Made by a program: the position numbers and the translations under genes | Notes under the pieces: generated by a model | What the model saw: the letters and a program-made list of their open reading frames with translations, nothing else | What the model was told of the DNA's origin: nothing | Database searches by the model: none | DNA from: Phallusia mammillata | Lineage: Eukaryota; Chordata; Ascidiacea; Phlebobranchia; Ascidiidae | Direction: 5' to 3' | DNA: 64,000 bases | NCBI GenBank assembly: GCA_003260075.1 | Contig: QLIY01000086.1 | Coordinates: 1 to 64,000 of the forward strand | Shown: one piece after another, positions 61,008 to 64,000 of the stretch | How the letters are laid out: every line of letters begins with the position of its first letter | Numbering within the stretch: position 1 is the stretch's first letter

Positions 61008-62609
61008 ATTGTATCATTGTTGAAACATCTGCAATGAAATTTATATTCTCTTTACCTTTCTACCTATATTTTATATACCCCTGCAAATATTTGACTGTTT
61101 AGGGTTTGATGAAGCAGTTTTGTCGTAAGTAACACCATGGACGATGTTTGTGATGGTAGGCGAAACACGATTATCGGTGGCCAGAATTAGTTTTCAAACA
61201 TTTGTGTGGTGTGTTTTTAAACTTAATATGCCTACTAGCGAATTTCAGACATTTCTGAATTTCCGCACTACAAGAATACAAAGCGTGGTGGTCTGCTATA
61301 TTGAAGGCAATTGCTTTCAAATCAAAACGCGTATTGGTGACGGAGCAAATGAATTGACGTACTGAGAGTTTGCCAGGGACCAACGCACGATATCGCCCCG
61401 ATGCTATTGCTTCCTGCAGCGCAAGGCCCTTCGCGGTGCCTGCTTGGTTTGGTACCAACGTCCGGCGGTCGTTTGCAGGGCACCAAGCAAAATGTAAAAA
61501 GAAAATTGAATAATCGAGTCTTGGTTGCGTTTCCGTACGAACCACTATAAAGTGCTTGGCTTGTCGCCGAATTGAAATCAAGTCGTTATCCTGAATTGAG
61601 TTCGGAGCTGGATCGGCGGTGCGAGGTCCTCAAAAGCGAATTCTAGTCGTTGTGCTGACTGCCAAGTTGTCAGTTCATGTTACATTGCGTATAGTCTTTT
61701 CCATGAATGTCAAATGCCATGGCTTTTGGGCGGTACGACAAAAACGTAACTTTAGAATTAATTTTGTTGGATTGAGATTGTGTTGTCCTGATGTAACATG
61801 AGTTTGGTGTTTGTAACCCCAGGACGGGTTTAACTGGTTTGAGGTCGTATTTTTCTGATGAAACGAGTTTTAGTGTTACTTTGCTGATAAATTCAGCGCA
61901 CTCAAATCACTCTGTATATTTCTTATTGCAAACCACTGCGGGTTGCCATTTCGCCCAAAAATATGAATTTGTCAGCTAAGTATTGTCAATATATGTAACT
62001 GGAATAGTTTGTTGAGCATCCGTGGATCAGGACGATTTCCGTATTAATACATCTTTATTAAGTTTTGGTGGTCGTAACTTCAAGTTGAATTTTGTAAGCG
62101 TAAGGTTGTAAGCTGTTTTTGAAGTATTAGGGTGAAATGATAAAGGTTCAATGGTTCTCGATTCTGCCTTGTTACCTACGGTACCAGGTAGAAGCAAATA
62201 TCATCTCGTACCGTGAGTAATAAAGCATCCTCGTGAGCACAAAGCAACGTTACAGAGACTCAGTCGTTCAGATTCCTGTTTCAAAGTATTTTACCTCGCA
62301 CCGAGATTAGTAATGTTTGAAAGAATATTGGTTTTTGTATTAGAGAGTTTTGCGGCCATAAGCAAGGTTATTTATGTAATTTTTGAATCCGCTAAGGGGC
62401 GCTCCTAATCTTTTTTACTAAATCTGATAGCCTGGTGTGCAGATAACCAAAATGCAGGCACAAAAACTAAATAGGGACCGTTTTCGATTGTGAACCCAGT
62501 AAAAGTATTTTATATGTCTATGTATGGGAATGTCAAAATATAACGTTTGCCAAAAGACTGTTAACAAATGTAATATCTTGCTGGAAGCAATCTAATTTAC
62601 CCTGTAAAG

Positions 62610-62737
62610 CAGTGGTTCTTAACCGTTTTCCATGCTGCATCCCTTTCAAATCACCAACCAATTTCAGCATCCCTCACCCCCTAGGAACAGTTCTCGCACC
62701 TCTTGGGGGTGCGTGCACCCCAGGTTAAGAACCCCTG
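62610..62737. mobile_element. Short hAT-like MITE with perfect target duplication
   Basis: 128 bp with ends CAGTGGTTCTTAACC and GGTTAAGAACCCCTG and a perfect 8-bp flanking duplication ctgtaaag. Related to 51632-51922 by its ends. Confidence 0.88.
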
Positions 62738-64000
62738 CTGTAAAGTAATCGGCGTTTCACAATTAACTTTGTATTGGTTTTAATTACTTTTTTCTAGAAG
62801 TTGTAAGGCGAACAAGGTTAGTTGCGTTTTTCAGCACAGATTTTTCAATTTTTTAAAATTTATATCATTTAGCCTCTGCGGGTCTTTGATTATTGGGTAG
62901 TAAAATTAGTTGTACATACTACATACCGATAAGACACGTCTAGCACTTTGCTTAAATCAATAATTTCTGACTATATTGTGGGCTATAAAGGCGTTTTCCA
63001 TTTAGTAATGTTGGTCAGCAGTGTTGTTAACGGTTCATTCTTAACCGGTTCTTTTAATAGAAGGTGTAAGCATTTTAATCAGGCCATTCACAATGAATAC
63101 AACTTTGTAGACCATACTGTTTACTTTCTGCTTTGCAATTTTTCTTTTACCATATATTTACTATCAACATTACAGCAAAACAATTCAAGCCAACGCCTAT
63201 GCGTACATACCGATACCGAAGTCGAAAAATTTGGTTCACTTATAAACTAATCGGTATATTTCGCTCAAATAAACACATTTAAGGCATTTTTCCCTGTTGG
63301 GTGAGATTTTGTATCTAGAAGTGCATCATAGGTTATTAAACTGACTTGCACTTAATACAACTTGACTTCCTTGGTATATGTTGAGGCAAAACGAAATGTG
63401 ATTGCGTGGCAGTTGCGGAAACAATTCAAATCCTAAAATAACTGAAACGTTTCCCTTCGACCGTTTTCTAGGTTTCCTGTAAGTTATTCTGTTTCCCGCC
63501 AGGACAAGCTTCGCACGTCATTAACTGGACGAAGTTTTAATTAAAGAAAATCGAATAAAATTTGCCAGAGTAAGCTGAAGCAAACCACTATTGCACGACA
63601 ATTTTATCATTTAGTATTTTGTTCTGACATGTAAAAGTAAAATAAACAGTTTTGGTTGAATATGTGCGCTAATTGATTCAACCATCCAGAACAAGCAACA
63701 TAATTCGGTGTTAAATAGTAAAATACTATCTACAACTATAAATAGTAAAATACTATCTCTATACTATGAGGGCCCGTTCACAAAAGTAACCAATTTCGTC
63801 CTGTTTGTAATGCAAATACCGCTAAAAATGCTGTGACAAACCAGACATTATGATAATCAGCGTATTTCTAATTTAAAAATGATAATTTTTCGAAAAATGC
63901 CCGAAGCTATTAGGTCTAAAAGTTTTCAATTACAATAGCCAGGGATCATAGGTCACCTTGGTAGAATTCCGTCGGCTGTGTACATACGCTTTGTTACAGG

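Larger units (their letters stand above)
50595..64000. other. About 13.4 kb without a supportable gene
   Basis: Upstream of the OLFML2-like start codon I find no exon chain, no recognisable protein segment and no tRNA. Open stretches such as 54123-54386, 56604-56996 and 61171-61581 resemble nothing I know and have no matching splice partners. The region holds hAT-like MITEs at 51632, 59453, 60839 and 62610, a tandem repeat at about 55945-56155 and a dispersed 48-bp repeat (57755 and 59845). It may contain 5' UTR exons and enhancers of the OLFML2-like gene. Confidence 0.55.

Noticed and set aside
61171..61581. 136-residue open frame on the minus strand
   Set aside because: No similarity to a family I know and no exon context.

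Overview
This is a eukaryotic nuclear segment of an AT-rich, intron-rich genome with short intergenic distances. The encoded proteins are chordate-like: TTLL1, RIC8, OLFML2 and XKR family members keep vertebrate-like domain order and length. With compact introns and many small hAT- and pogo-like elements, this suggests an ascidian (Ciona-like); that assignment is inference from protein resemblance only.

Layout. 1-3.5 kb: 5' part of a GH18 chitinase gene (minus strand), running off the left edge. 5.3-11.6 kb: two tandem FKBP12-type prolyl isomerase genes (plus). 12.7-17.4 kb: a 2.4-kb block present twice across a single n, carrying the terminal exon of TTLL1. 16.9-20.8 kb: TTLL1 (minus), head to head with SF3B5 (plus, 21.4-22.0 kb). 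22.3-25.9 kb: RIC8 (minus, 13 exons), head to head with single-exon COX6B (plus, 26.4 kb). 29.9-38.8 kb: a long XK-related (XKR) membrane protein gene (minus, 12 exons). 40.7-50.6 kb: an olfactomedin-like 2 (photomedin) gene (minus, 10 exons) with signal peptide, two SDCRCSC motifs, a mucin-like middle and a C-terminal olfactomedin domain. 50.6-64 kb: about 13 kb with no gene I can support, holding several small transposons.

For the complete genes the exon models keep phase across every junction and give proteins of expected size: TTLL1 436 aa, RIC8 531, SF3B5 86, COX6B 85, FKBPs 108 each, XKR 975, OLFML2-like 888.

The most unusual signal is structural. At a dozen places a stretch of about 60-130 bp occurs twice, the copies separated by a homopolymer of 10 (rarely 11) C or G. 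The tract is always C to the left of the n at 15028 and always G to the right. Copies differ by SNPs and indels like two alleles. The best explanation is an assembly artefact (unmerged allelic contig ends joined by a fixed-length spacer) and a flip of scaffold orientation at 15028. It breaks chitinase exon 2 and doubles FKBP exon 2, so annotation of this window must allow for it.

Biologically the more interesting points are a caspase-type DEVD in the XKR N-terminal region, an Asp-to-Gly change in the chitinase substrate-site motif, a decoy splice acceptor in the second FKBP gene, a hAT-like MITE family with 15-bp inverted ends, and possible hammerhead-ribozyme relics. I see no convincing undescribed multi-gene system.
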